Origin: Bradyrhizobium sp. ISRA430
Lineage (GTDB): Bacteria; Pseudomonadota; Alphaproteobacteria; Rhizobiales; Xanthobacteraceae
Direction: 5' to 3'
NCBI RefSeq assembly: GCF_029909975.1
Contig: NZ_CP094516.1
Span: forward strand, 8,500,907 to 8,564,906
Length of the DNA: 64,000 bases
Part shown: positions 18,801 through 28,149 of the stretch, in pieces
How positions within the stretch are numbered: the stretch's first letter is position 1
Layout: each line of letters begins with the position of its first letter
The notes under the pieces: generated by a model
Databases searched by the model: none
What the model was told of the DNA's origin: nothing
The model's input: the letters and a program-made list of their open reading frames with translations, nothing else
Made by a program: the position numbers and the translations under genes

Positions 18801-21417
18801 GGGCGCTGGCCAGGATCGAGTTCGCGGCGCCCGTGCCGACCGCAGTCAGCGCGCGCTCGACCTCGGCCGAGGTCAGATTGAGCTGCGCATTGACCTCGGA
18901 GGAGACCGTCATCAGCGACTGCTGGGCGGCGCGCGCGCCGGTCTGGATCGTCTCGCTGGTGTTGACCACGAGGTTGGTGAGCGAGCGCTCGGCGTCCTCG
19001 ACATGCGAGCGGATCGCGGTCGAGATCATCTCGGAGCGTGACATCAGGTCTTCGCTGGCCTGGCGTCCGCTGCTCTCGATGCGGCCGGCAACGGCCTCGA
19101 CACGCGAGCCGAGCAGGTCCTCGAACTGCGCCACGCGCACGTCGATGTCGTTGGCGACCGAGCCGACCTTGGCCTCGATGGCCTGGTGGATCTCCTGGAA
19201 GCGCGCCGTGACCGTGTCGGTCAGGTGCAGGCTGCGGCCGTCGATGGTCTCGGTGACGCCGGCGATGCGGCGGTCGACCGCCTCGATCGCCTGCGCTGTG
19301 CCGTCCGTGAGCGTCGAGGTCAGGAGGGTGAGGCGCGTGTCGATCGACTGCACGGCCTGCGATGCGCCGTTCGTCAGCGTCGCCGTCAGATGGGTGAGGC
19401 GGGCATCGATCGACTGGATCGTCTGCGAGGCGCCATCCGTGAGCGACGTCGTGAGGTGGGTGAGGCGGGAGTCGATCGATTGGATCGCCTGTGTGGCGCC
19501 GTCGGTCAGCGACGTCGCCAGTGTGTTGAGACGTGCGTCGATGGTCTCGGTGACGGATTTCGCGCGCGCATCGAACGACTGTTCGAGGACGCCGACGCGG
19601 CCGCCGAACTGCTCGTCGAAGGTCTTGATGTGGCCCTCGATCGACGAGTCGAGGTTGGTGACGCGTTCGCCCAGCGTGGTTTCGAACTGCACCAGGCGCT
19701 GATCCAGCGCCGCGGTGATCTGGCCGCCGTTCGAGGTGAGGCGGGTGTCGAAGTTCTCGACGTACGTCTTCAGCGTTTCGGCAATGTCCTGCGTGCGCTG
19801 ACCCATGCGATCGACGATCTCGCCGCCGAACGTCTTCACGGTGCGGTCGAACTCGGAGATGTGGCGCGTGATCAGCGCCCCCAGCGTGCCGGAGTCGCGG
19901 GCGAACTTCTCGACCAGCTCGGCACCCTGGTTCTTCACCAGCTCGTCGAATGCGCTCATCTGCAGCGACAGCGAGTCATGCGCGGTCTCGGTCTGGCTCA
20001 CCACCTTGGCGACCAGCGTGTTCACGGTGGCGTCGAGCGCCTCGCTGGCCTTATCGCCGGAGCTCATGATCTGGCCGGCCAGCCGGTTGCCGGCGTCGTC
20101 GATCTTGGCGGAGAGGTCGTTGCTGCGCAGCTCGAGTTCGAGCAGCAGCGAGTCGGACGAATTCTTCAGGGAGTCGTGCACCTGCTCAGTACGCTCGGAG
20201 ATGCCATCGACGATCGCGGCGGAGCGCTGCTCGAACTCGCCGGTGATGCGGTCAATGCGCTCGTTCAGCATTTCGTGGACGCGGTCGGCGAGGTCGACGA
20301 ACTCATCGTGGACGTGGCCGGTCTTGAAGTTGAGGCTGGTAGTCAGCCGCTCGCTGGCGTCGAGCACGGCGCGCGTGGTCTCGTTGCTGGCCTCTTCGAG
20401 GCGGTCGAGCAGGTCGCCGCCGCGCTCGCCGAGCGCCAGGATCATGTTGTCGCCCGCGTTGCTGAGCGCCTGGGTGATATGGGCGCCGCGCTCTTCCAGC
20501 GCGCCGGTGATGCTCTTGGCGACCTCGTCGACGCGCGAGGCGATCGCATCGGAGATCAGCGCAATGTCGTGGCGCAGGTCGATCTGTACGCCCGAGATGG
20601 CGCTGCGGACTTGCTCGGCCTGGCCGACCAGGTTGTCGCGCTGGTGGGCGATGTCCTGAAGCAGGGCTCGGATGCGCACTTCATTGTCGGAATAGGCGCG
20701 TTCGAGCGCCGCGACTTCGTTCGCGACCAGCGTTTCGAGCTCGCCGGCGCGCGCGATCGCGCGCTCGATACCGTCGCCCATGGCGGCGACTTCGCGGCGG
20801 ATCGCCTGGCCGACGGTGACCATCGAATCGGAGGCCGAGCCTTCCGGCTCGGAGAAGCGCATCGCCACTTGTGCCATGGCCTGCGCGATCATGCGCATCT
20901 CCTGGCCGCGCCAGACGAGGCTCGCGAGGAAGTAGAACAGCATGATGGGCGCGAAGAACATCGCGATCAGGCCGGCGATGACCAGCACGCCGCCGCTCTG
21001 GCCCATGGCAGCCTGGATCGAGGGCAGGAAGCCGACGCTCAGCGCGGCGCAGGCAGCGAGCCAGATGCCGGCGAACACGGTCGCGAAGGTGTACACGCTG
21101 CGGGCGGGGCGGCCCTTCTGCAGTGCCTGGAGCAACTGGCCGATGGTCTCGCGGTCGTCGTTGGCGGCGCGGTGCGAGGGGCGAGGCTCCTCGATCGACT
21201 CGAACACCGCCCGCTCGTTGGCGGCAGACCGCGGCTCGAAAGCGGGATCGTCGAACACGGGAGGTGCGGGCGGCGCCACCGGAGGCACCGCGTCGTTGCG
21301 CGCTGCCGATGCAGCGCGGCTGGTGTCCGCAGCGGTGTCGCTGATGTTCAGGGCTTCCTGGATCGCAGAAAGTGCCACTTCAGTTGGGTCTTTGACCTTT
21401 TTGGGAGTGTTCGCCAT
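15877..21417 (-). CDS. Giant two-TM coiled-coil protein with apolipoprotein-like 22/44-residue repeats; candidate growth pole ring (GPR) homologue
   Basis: The 1846-residue protein has a Pro/Ala-rich cytoplasmic start (1-100), two membrane helices (about 109-131 and 143-167) and then roughly 1450 residues of continuous amphipathic helix. Within that lie four tandem 22-residue units (626-713, pattern ID-RL--L---LT-GA-QAIQS) and eight tandem 44-residue units (850-1201). Both lengths are multiples of 11, the period of apolipoprotein A/E helices. A Pro-rich linker leads to a conserved folded C-terminus (about 1735-1846). Agrobacterium GPR, a very large membrane-anchored protein with an apolipoprotein-like region, forms a ring at the growing pole and is needed for rod shape. 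Length and architecture fit, but homology was not computed. A CtrA box lies 180 bases upstream. Confidence 0.7.
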   Translation of the reverse strand: MANTPKKVKDPTEVALSAIQEALNISDTAADTSRAASAARNDAVPPVAPPAPPVFDDPAFEPRSAANERAVFESIEEPRPSHRAANDDRETIGQLLQALQKGRPARSVYTFATVFAGIWLAACAALSVGFLPSIQAAMGQSGGVLVIAGLIAMFFAPIMLFYFLASLVWRGQEMRMIAQAMAQVAMRFSEPEGSASDSMVTVGQAIRREVAAMGDGIERAIARAGELETLVANEVAALERAYSDNEVRIRALLQDIAHQRDNLVGQAEQVRSAISGVQIDLRHDIALISDAIASRVDEVAKSITGALEERGAHITQALSNAGDNMILALGERGGDLLDRLEEASNETTRAVLDASERLTTSLNFKTGHVHDEFVDLADRVHEMLNERIDRITGEFEQRSAAIVDGISERTEQVHDSLKNSSDSLLLELELRSNDLSAKIDDAGNRLAGQIMSSGDKASEALDATVNTLVAKVVSQTETAHDSLSLQMSAFDELVKNQGAELVEKFARDSGTLGALITRHISEFDRTVKTFGGEIVDRMGQRTQDIAETLKTYVENFDTRLTSNGGQITAALDQRLVQFETTLGERVTNLDSSIEGHIKTFDEQFGGRVGVLEQSFDARAKSVTETIDARLNTLATSLTDGATQAIQSIDSRLTHLTTSLTDGASQTIQSIDARLTHLTATLTNGASQAVQSIDTRLTLLTSTLTDGTAQAIEAVDRRIAGVTETIDGRSLHLTDTVTARFQEIHQAIEAKVGSVANDIDVRVAQFEDLLGSRVEAVAGRIESSGRQASEDLMSRSEMISTAIRSHVEDAERSLTNLVVNTSETIQTGARAAQQSLMTVSSEVNAQLNLTSAEVERALTAVGTGAANSILASAREAQSTLVGASGEASNQIKALSADIERTLSAAGSATAASILAGAREVQTTLVTASADAATHVKTLTADVQHSLSMAGATTAEAITAGARDAQGTLIAASTETANQIKALSSDVQRSLSMAGTSTAETITAGAREAQTTLVTASSDAANQVKSLAAEVHRSLSQAGQMTAETITASARDAQSTLLAVSVEQTGQVRSLAAEMQRALATAGGATIEALTSGVREAQGTLISASTDAASQIKSLTTDIERTLTAVGADTASTILNSAREAQTSLTSTSADAASQIRTISTEIERALGAATANATNDIQTSALNAQNALISASNEASSRVKSSSADVERSVLAASSSFGQAMTGKTDEIVTYVQQQADRLSNMIDAKRGALIDAIGSKASQLTLDIDRVTSDALKSIETRGQAFSQAMMGNGSEVARTINAASELATGAVAKSLKDLEQASRSAIDQSRQVSIAAVTEMQETSKILRTDTVALFERLREGNILLQEVLTGAHDNLNSLERALVTRVADFVSAMNDVTARNGTATQNLEEQLNVFNTKTTKALQDLGELSTQFDAHGKALVDAATVVEQSNKNTTASLAERKQALESLVTTIDLRTADLDQRLSRFTGLLDESLAAAEERARDIARVVAETAGAGSAAITRQFEAVRSASEEEHRQTIEAMHDIYRQTTDEADAMFKQSTEKFANLVSSMKQMAFEMHNELEATRNELRRGVLEMPQEAAESTAQMRKVIVDQIEALAELNRIVAQHGRGLDVTTTGRATVQRQEEPMLAAVAGRGTETRMRESTSASTLPPPDLGVPASRRPEAPPVAPAGNDQGRDGWLSDLLNRADTGPAAPAGREAPRGRAPAPQQPQAPQNGGNPLESLSLDIGRLMDRNLASEMWDRYQRGENKAFTKRLYTPAGQKAFDEVARKYRADRNFKSTVDRYIAEFERLLDEVARDGRGPQELRSHLTSETGLVYTLLAHAAGRLG
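17815..18870 (-). repeat. Eight tandem 132-bp in-frame repeats inside the giant coiled-coil gene
   Basis: Eight consecutive units of exactly 44 codons run from 18870 down to 17815 without any gap. Each reads roughly S-x-[DE]-[VI]-x-R-[AS]-L then AREAQ-TL--AS--A-QIK-L. The phase is kept perfectly: the next unit would start at 17814, where the motif SADVERS begins and then diverges. Confidence 0.9.
19279..19542 (-). repeat. Four tandem 66-bp in-frame repeats inside the giant coiled-coil gene
   Basis: Four units of exactly 22 codons occupy 19542 down to 19279 (residues 626-713). They share the pattern [IV]D-x-RL--L--[ST]LT[DN]GA-QA[IV]Q. A fifth, decayed unit (VDRRIAGVTETI) follows. Confidence 0.9.
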
Positions 21418-21593
21418 GTTCAGTCTGAGCCCTCGTTACTTGTCACGCCCCCCGCGAGCCCCGCGCGCCACGCAAGCCCACAGACCGGATCATGCCGCTT
21501 ATGCGGATCTCCGAGCCGTCCCCACCCGAACGGCTTGTCCGCTAATTTCCGCAACATCCTATTGGCAGAGCGTCGCGAATGAAATGCCCGCGA

Positions 21594-21608
21594 TTAAGAC
21601 ATTCTTAA
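21594..21608. promoter_or_regulatory. Perfect CtrA box (TTAA-N7-TTAA)
   Basis: TTAA-GACATTC-TTAA matches the full CtrA consensus with the exact seven-base spacer. A further TTAA follows at 21615-21618. It lies between the divergent giant coiled-coil gene (start 21417) and the Hpt gene (start 21815) and could control either. Confidence 0.65.
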
Positions 21609-21734
21609 TCATCGTTAACAGGATCGGGCCGTAACGCCTTAGCACTAAATGGAATTTTCCACGGAACTCGGCCGATTGCGGCAACTTTTCGTCAATAAAC
21701 GGGCAGAATTACGTAAAGCTGTCCAAACACTTCG

Positions 21735-21742
21735 TTAACCAT
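21735..21742. promoter_or_regulatory. CtrA half-site TTAACCAT
   Basis: TTAACCAT matches the classical CtrA half-site and lies 73 bases before the chosen ATG of the Hpt gene. It supports cell-cycle control of this divergent promoter region. Confidence 0.4.
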
Positions 21743-21814
21743 TTCCATGCTTGGGTGGAGCAAAGCTCGCCGCCCATCGGCGGAGCGCCGCGCGATGCCG
21801 GGGGGCCTGTCGCC

Positions 21815-22189
21815 ATGATGCCTGACCTGCAACGGATGGACTGGATGCCCTCGCCGCCGCTTGCACCTCTCGACAGCCCCCTTGATCTCGACCATCTCGC
21901 GCGCATGACCCTCGGCGATGCCGGGCTGGAACAGGAAGTGCTCGCGATGTTCGCCGAGCAGTCGGTCCGGCTGATCGCCGCGATGTCGGCCGTGCCGGCC
22001 GACGCCGCTGTGCTCGCACACAAGCTTAAAGGGTCCGCGCGCGGGGTCGGTGCCTTTGCGGTGGCCGATGCCGCGGCGAGCCTCGAGACCGCGATCCGGA
22101 CCGGCGACAACCCGTCCCGCGCCTTCGCCGCGCTGAAGGAGGCGGTGGCCGAGGTCCGTGCCGTCATCGCGACGATCCTGAAGGCCTGA
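21815..22189 (+). CDS. Stand-alone Hpt (histidine phosphotransfer) domain protein
   Basis: The 124-residue protein is almost entirely one Hpt four-helix bundle. The phosphoaccepting motif AHKLKGSARGVGA puts the active histidine at about H69, preceded by FAEQSVRLIAAM and followed by the helix LETAIRTGD. Hpt proteins shuttle phosphate between hybrid kinases and response regulators. The ATG at 21815 is chosen because a GGGGGG tract precedes it at 21800-21805 (about ten bases before the ATG); a GTG at 21755 has none. It is divergent from the giant coiled-coil gene and shares a CtrA-box region with it, so a link to the cell-cycle phosphorelay is an attractive inference. Confidence 0.8.
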   Translation: MMPDLQRMDWMPSPPLAPLDSPLDLDHLARMTLGDAGLEQEVLAMFAEQSVRLIAAMSAVPADAAVLAHKLKGSARGVGAFAVADAAASLETAIRTGDNPSRAFAALKEAVAEVRAVIATILKA

Positions 22190-22302
22190 GCCGCGATCCC
22201 GCGGCGACCCGGTGGCTTGCGCACTAGCGCAGGCCGGATCGACCCGTTATAGGACAGCCCGGACCCTCCCTTATTCCAAAGATCCCGGCAGCACGAGCAC
22301 AC

Positions 22303-22623
22303 ATGGCCAAGATTCACTTCATCGACCACAAGGGCGAAACCCGCACGGTGGACATCGAGAACGGCGCGACCGTGATGGAAGCCGCCATCCGCAACAGCAT
22401 TCCCGGGATCGAGGCCGAATGCGGCGGCGCCTGCGCCTGCGCCACCTGCCATGTCTATGTCGATGAAGCCTGGCGCGAGAAGGTCGGCAGCCCGACGCCG
22501 ATGGAAGAGGACATGCTCGACTTCGGCTTCGACGTGCGTCCGAACTCGCGCCTGTCCTGTCAGATCAAGGTGAGCGACGAACTCGACGGGCTCGTGGTGT
22601 CGACGCCGGAACGCCAGGCCTGA
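22303..22623 (+). CDS. Adrenodoxin-type [2Fe-2S] ferredoxin
   Basis: The 106-residue protein has the cluster ligands in adrenodoxin spacing: C40, C46, C49 and C86 ([12 protein letters not shown] ... RLSCQ). An extra cysteine is at 44. The central region [20 protein letters not shown] is typical of FdxB-type bacterial ferredoxins, which serve P450s or iron-sulfur assembly. A matching ferredoxin reductase lies 700 bases downstream, separated only by an opposite-strand thioesterase gene, so the two probably form an electron-transfer pair. Confidence 0.92.
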   Translation: MAKIHFIDHKGETRTVDIENGATVMEAAIRNSIPGIEAECGGACACATCHVYVDEAWREKVGSPTPMEEDMLDFGFDVRPNSRLSCQIKVSDELDGLVVSTPERQA

Positions 22624-22647
22624 TCCTTCTTACATATTCCATATGTT

Positions 22648-23115
22648 CTAGCCGCTCGGCGGCGCGACCTCGATACCGCGCTTGTGCCAGGGTCTGAGCT
22701 TCTCGACGATCTCGGCGGTGAGGGGTGCCGGCCGCCGCGTCGCCTCGTCGAGCATGACGCCGACCGACGTAGCCGAGGCGATACACGTTCCTTCCGAAAA
22801 CACGACCTGCTCGAAGGTCACCGAGGTCCGACCTATTTTCACGACGCCCAGGCCGAGTTCGATGGTGTTGGGCCAGTGCAGCTCGGCGCGGAAATGGATG
22901 TCGAGCCGCACCATGATCCAGGCGAGGCCCGGCGGCGTCAGCCCGTATTGCGGGCTCTTCATCAGCGTGACGCGGCCGGTCTCGAAATAGGTGGCGTAGA
23001 CCGCGTTGTTGACGTGCTGGTTGGGATCGAGATCGCCGAAGCGGACGTTGTCGCTGAGCCGATAGGGGAAGTCCTCCAGTCGCGGCGTCGTATCGAGGTG
23101 GCTTGGTGCGTTCAC
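22648..23115 (-). CDS. Acyl-CoA thioesterase, hotdog fold (YbgC/4HBT-like)
   Basis: The 155-residue protein has the hotdog catalytic segment FGDLDPNQHVNNAVYATYFE, with the conserved Asp and the HVNN motif, then the long strand region typical of 4-hydroxybenzoyl-CoA thioesterase relatives. It would hydrolyse an acyl-CoA thioester in the cytoplasm; chain length is unknown. It uses a GTG start at 23115 behind GGAG with eight bases of spacing. It is convergent with the ferredoxin gene. Confidence 0.85.
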   Translation of the reverse strand: MNAPSHLDTTPRLEDFPYRLSDNVRFGDLDPNQHVNNAVYATYFETGRVTLMKSPQYGLTPPGLAWIMVRLDIHFRAELHWPNTIELGLGVVKIGRTSVTFEQVVFSEGTCIASATSVGVMLDEATRRPAPLTAEIVEKLRPWHKRGIEVAPPSG

Positions 23116-23289
23116 CGATTGATCTCCGTCATATCCCTCATCCCTTACAGCTCAGTTATTTTGACCCGGCAAGTAGGCCAGGCTGCGGGGTGCTCCTGCT
23201 TTTATGCCTTCCCTGATCTATCCTCGTTGGCTAGACAGGAAAGGTTCCCTCTGCCCGCCTGGCGCCGTCCAACCGATAACGACCGATAA

Positions 23290-24327
<1,038 letters not shown>

Positions 24328-24434
24328 GCTTACCGCGGCGGGAAGGCGATGCCCCATGTTTCTGATGCTGGAACCCTTCGCGAAATCGCCGTAGTCTGCG
24401 GCCATCCCAGTCGTGGCTTAGCAAGGTGATCATA

Positions 24435-25025
24435 ATGCGGAATCTCGTTTCCAGCCCTCGGCTGCTCTCGCTTCTCGCGATCGGGCTCGCGCTCGGTGCG
24501 GTTCGCCCGGCTACCGCGCAAGCGCCGGAGCCCACCGCTGCGGGCCTCTGGCAGAAGGTCGAAGACGGCAGGCCGGTGGGATGGTTTCTCTTCGTCGACC
24601 ACAATGGCGTCTTCGAAGGCGTCATCGCCAAGACCTTTCCGCGGCCCGGCGACAATCCGAACGAGATCTGCGCCAAGTGCACGGACGACCGCAAGAACGC
24701 GCCGCTGCTCGGCATCTCCTTCGTCCGTAACATGAAGCGCGAGGGATTGAAGTACGAAGGCGGCAACGTGCTCAATCCGCGCGACGGCAACATCTGGAAG
24801 GCCAACATGAAGGTCAGCCCGGACGGGCAGACGCTGACCTTGCGCGGCTATCTCGGCATTTCGCTGCTCGGCAAGGACGAGACCTGGACCCGCCTGCCGG
24901 ACGCCAACATGGCGCAGATCGATCCGGCCATCATCGCCAAATATCTCCCCGCCCAGGCCGCCGCGGTGAAGCCGCCACCCGCGGCGAAGAAGGGCGGGGC
25001 GATGATGGCGCCGGCGAAGCAGTAG
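24435..25025 (+). CDS. Exported DUF2147-like protein
   Basis: The 196-residue protein has a Sec signal peptide (1-29, ending AVRPATAQA). It then has a compact domain with [19 protein letters not shown], a C-x-x-C pair (ICAKC) and [21 protein letters not shown], which matches the DUF2147 family of small periplasmic beta-rich proteins. The tail is Pro/Lys/Ala-rich. Function in the family is unknown. The ATG at 24435 gives the proper signal; a GTG three codons earlier is also possible. Confidence 0.75.
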   Translation: MRNLVSSPRLLSLLAIGLALGAVRPATAQAPEPTAAGLWQKVEDGRPVGWFLFVDHNGVFEGVIAKTFPRPGDNPNEICAKCTDDRKNAPLLGISFVRNMKREGLKYEGGNVLNPRDGNIWKANMKVSPDGQTLTLRGYLGISLLGKDETWTRLPDANMAQIDPAIIAKYLPAQAAAVKPPPAAKKGGAMMAPAKQ

Positions 25026-25151
25026 GGCCACGTCGCGGGTCCTTCTCGAGCGCTTCCCTCACACACCGCTGTCATAGCCGGCCCCCAGTGCGTAATTGCG
25101 CACAAGGCGGTCGATGACAGCATTGGTGTGGAACGTGCGGACCTCGAGCTC

Positions 25152-25174
25152 GTCATTGCGAGCGCAGCGAAGCA
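25152..25174. repeat. Half copy of the dispersed palindromic element
   Basis: Only the left arm is present (GTCATTGCGAGCGCAGCG then AAGCA). It lies 100 bases before the CYTH-CHAD gene. Without its partner arm it cannot form the hairpin, so this copy is decayed. Confidence 0.6.
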
Positions 25175-25275
25175 CTCAAGGGCCTGCGCAACGCGGTTCC
25201 GGTCTCCTCATCCATCGCGGCACTTGGTGCGTTCTCGTGCGTTACAGAAAGTCCGCCGAGCGTGCGGAGGTCGGG

Positions 25276-26781
25276 ATGGCCGTCGAAGCCGAATTAAAAT
25301 TCCAGGTTCCTGCGCGTCGCCTCGCGACAATAGCGCAGGGGCGGGTGCCGGGCGGCAAGGCGGGAACGCGCGCCACAAGCGACTTGCTCTCGACCTATTT
25401 CGATACCACCAAATGCAGGTTGAAGCGGCATGGGTTGACGCTTCGCGTGCGACGGGATGGCCACACGCACGTTCAGACCGTGAAGTCGGCGAACGGGGCC
25501 GAGTTCGGTCGCGGCGAATGGGAAAGCGAGATAAGGGATGACGTGCCGCACCTCGGCAAGGCCGATGGCACGCCACTGAAGCCGATCGCCTCGAAAAAGC
25601 TGTGCCGCAAGCTGAAGCCGGTCTTCGAGACGTCGGTCCGTCGCATCACGTTGCCGATCCGCACCAGGCGCAGCGAGATCGAACTCGCCATCGACCGTGG
25701 CCGGATCATTGCCGGACCGCGCTCGAGCCCGATCGCTGAGCTCGAACTCGAGCTCAAGCGCGGCCGCCCTGTGGACCTGTTTCGGATGGCCAAGACGCTC
25801 GAGCGCAAGTCGCAGGCCGAGCTCGACTTGCGGTCAAAATCTGATCGCGGCTATGCGCTCGCGCGCGGCGAGGAGCATCCGGTCATGTCCGCCGACGGCA
25901 TCATGCTGGATGCCGATATGAGCGCGGACGCCGCATTCAGGATCGTTGCCCGCGCGACCGCGCGCCATTTCTCCGGCAACGCCAACGCCGTACGCCGCGG
26001 GGATGCGGAAGGTATTCACCAGATGCGGGTGGGCCTGCGGCGTCTGCGCGCGGCCATCTCGTTGTTCTCTGGAATCCTGTCGCGAACGGGTCGCGAAAAG
26101 GCCAAGACGGATCTGAAGTGGCTGTCGAACGAGCTCGCGCCTGCGCGTGAGATCGACGTGTTCGTGAAGGACAATATCGAGCCGGCTAGCCGCGATGCGC
26201 TGCTGCGCCGCGGCGGCAAAGCGATCAGACAGGAGTTTTCGGAGCGGCGGGAGCGGGCCTTCGAGCGTGCGAGGAAAGCGGTCTGTTCGGAGCGATTTCG
26301 CGCGCTGCTGATCGATACGTTGCAGTGGATCGAATCCGGCTCAACGATCGCACCGGACCAGGGCAAGACACGAATCGGAAAATTCGCGCGCGACGTGCTC
26401 CATCGCCGCATCAAGAAGGTCCGCAAGGATGGCCGGCATCTCGACCGGATGTCCGCGCGGGAGCGGCACAAGTTCCGGATCGGGATCAAGAAGCTCAGAT
26501 ACGCGATCGAGTTTTTCGAGAGCCTGTTCGCGGATAAAGGCGAGCAGAAGCAGCTCGCGCGCCTGTCGAAACATATGAAGAATATCCAGGATGCTTTGGG
26601 CTCGCTGAACGACTTCGTCGCCCATCACGAGATGGCCGTCGATGCCGCACTTCATGCGCCACGCCGCAACGGCAGAGCCGGCGCCTTTGCTTCGGGCGTG
26701 ATCGTCGGTCGCGAGGATCGGGCCGTGAAGCCGCTGATGGCGACCGCAGCACGCGAGGTGCGGGCGCTCGAAAAATTCTGA
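25276..26781 (+). CDS. CYTH-CHAD protein (inorganic triphosphatase-like, polyphosphate-associated)
   Basis: The 501-residue protein begins with a CYTH domain (about 1-195) showing the ExExK signature in VEAELKF and the tunnel-lining basic and acidic residues (LSTYFDT, LRVRRDG, WESEI, ELELK). A CHAD domain follows (about 215-490), a conserved histidine-rich helical fold with HQMRVGLRRLRA and RHKFRIGIKKLRYAIEF. CYTH domains bind or split triphosphates and CHAD domains bind polyphosphate. The ATG at 25276 follows GGAGG at ideal spacing. The longer frame upstream runs through a repeat element and is not used. It stands alone on its strand. Confidence 0.87.
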   Translation: MAVEAELKFQVPARRLATIAQGRVPGGKAGTRATSDLLSTYFDTTKCRLKRHGLTLRVRRDGHTHVQTVKSANGAEFGRGEWESEIRDDVPHLGKADGTPLKPIASKKLCRKLKPVFETSVRRITLPIRTRRSEIELAIDRGRIIAGPRSSPIAELELELKRGRPVDLFRMAKTLERKSQAELDLRSKSDRGYALARGEEHPVMSADGIMLDADMSADAAFRIVARATARHFSGNANAVRRGDAEGIHQMRVGLRRLRAAISLFSGILSRTGREKAKTDLKWLSNELAPAREIDVFVKDNIEPASRDALLRRGGKAIRQEFSERRERAFERARKAVCSERFRALLIDTLQWIESGSTIAPDQGKTRIGKFARDVLHRRIKKVRKDGRHLDRMSARERHKFRIGIKKLRYAIEFFESLFADKGEQKQLARLSKHMKNIQDALGSLNDFVAHHEMAVDAALHAPRRNGRAGAFASGVIVGREDRAVKPLMATAAREVRALEKF

Positions 26782-26902
26782 CGTGCGCCAGCGCGCGTCA
26801 TTGCTGCGTGGTGCGGCCGCAACGAAGCGGAGCAGACGTTTTTCCGCGCCAATGTTTCCGGACAGTGTCGAGGCCGTCGCGTGACGACGCGCGGATTGTG
26901 CC

Positions 26903-28108
26903 TTACGCGCCAAGCTTCGACTCTCGCACCACTGCGTCCGCACGGCGATGCAAGTCCGGGTTGAGCGCAAGTCCGAGGCCGGGTGCAGTCGGCGCGGATA
27001 CGATGCCGTTGTTTACAATCGGAAGCGCGGTGACGAGATCGCGATACCAGGTCGACAGCGTCGCACGAACCACCTCCTGGAAGATCGCGGTCGGCGCATG
27101 CAACGCCAAGTGCAGGCCCGCCATCAGCGCCACCGGTCCCGTGCAATCGTGCGGAGCGAGCGGCTTGTTGTAAGACTCGGCAAGGGCGGCGATCTTGCGC
27201 GTTTCGCTCAATCCGCCGCACCAGGCGATATCGAGCATGACCACGTCGATGGCATCGGCCGCGAGCAGATTGCGGAAGCTCGCCGCGCCGGCCAGCGTCT
27301 CGCTGCCGCAGATCGGCGTCTTGACGCGGCGCCTGAGGTCGGCAAGGCCCTGCACGTCGTCCATCTTGCCAAGCGGATCCTCGACCCAGAACACGCCGTA
27401 ATCTTCCAGCGCACGGCAGATGCGCTCGGCGGTGTGCGCGCCCCACAGGCTGTGCAGCTCACACATGATCTCGATGCGATCGCCGACGGCGGCGCGAATC
27501 TTACGGAACGGTTCGAGACCGGTGTTGAGGTCGGCGAGCGAAATCGAATGGCCGCCATTGGCGGCAAAGGGATCGAACGGCCAGATCTTCATCGCGCCAA
27601 AGCCTTCGCTGACGAGGCTTTCGGCGAGCGCGCCGGCGTCGCGCATGAAGGCGATCTGGTCGTCATAGGGGCCGAGCGCGGCATCCTCAGCGCCGATCTC
27701 GCGGCGCTTGGCGCTCTTGGTGTTGTAGGCATAGCCGGCGCAGGTGTTGTAGGCACGGATCTCGAGCCGGCTCGCGCCGCCGAGCGCCTCGTGCACGGGA
27801 ATGCCGTGGCGCTGGCCCTTGATGTCCCACAGCGCGATGTCAATGGCGCTAGCGGCGCGCACCTCGGCGCTGACGCTGTGGAAGCCGAGATACGGCGTCA
27901 GCAATTGGCGCGAGATCGCCTCGATCCGGCGGGAATCCTGGCCGAGCAGCAGGGGCGCGGCGAGCTCATGTACGGCGGCTTCGACGGCCTGCGCGCCGCG
28001 GAAGCTCTCGCCTAAGCCGGTCAGTCCTTCGTCGGTCTCGATCTCGACCCAGATCAGGTTCGGCCGCTCATCGATGCGGATGGTGCGCAGGGTCGTGATG
28101 CGGGACAT
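26903..28108 (-). CDS. Enolase-superfamily acid-sugar dehydratase, substrate unknown
   Basis: The 401-residue protein has the mandelate-racemase-type fold. Likely metal ligands are E217 (in MCELHSLW), E243 (WVEDPL) and E270 (CGSETLAG), with possible catalytic histidines H219 and H320 (APHDCTGP). The usual KxK base is reduced to MKIW at 173-176. This E-x-H plus distal His pattern resembles D-galactonate or mannonate dehydratases rather than racemases. It is the last gene of the aldarate operon, so it probably dehydrates or prepares a third sugar acid for the same route. The interval before it holds a palindromic repeat, which may lower its expression. Confidence 0.75.
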   Translation of the reverse strand: MSRITTLRTIRIDERPNLIWVEIETDEGLTGLGESFRGAQAVEAAVHELAAPLLLGQDSRRIEAISRQLLTPYLGFHSVSAEVRAASAIDIALWDIKGQRHGIPVHEALGGASRLEIRAYNTCAGYAYNTKSAKRREIGAEDAALGPYDDQIAFMRDAGALAESLVSEGFGAMKIWPFDPFAANGGHSISLADLNTGLEPFRKIRAAVGDRIEIMCELHSLWGAHTAERICRALEDYGVFWVEDPLGKMDDVQGLADLRRRVKTPICGSETLAGAASFRNLLAADAIDVVMLDIAWCGGLSETRKIAALAESYNKPLAPHDCTGPVALMAGLHLALHAPTAIFQEVVRATLSTWYRDLVTALPIVNNGIVSAPTAPGLGLALNPDLHRRADAVVRESKLGA

Positions 28109-28149
28109 TCAGGAGTCCTCTTGGTCTTAAAGCGCGATTATCGTGAGCT

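Noticed and set aside
17815..18870. Regular 132-bp repeats considered as a CRISPR or satellite array
   Set aside because: The repeats are in frame, contiguous without spacers, and encode amphipathic helix inside a large protein.
19186..21582. Long open frame (about 800 codons) on the plus strand opposite the giant coiled-coil gene
   Set aside because: It is antisense to a well-supported gene, is Arg/Asp/Gly-rich low-complexity, and arises from the high GC content and codon bias of the opposite strand.
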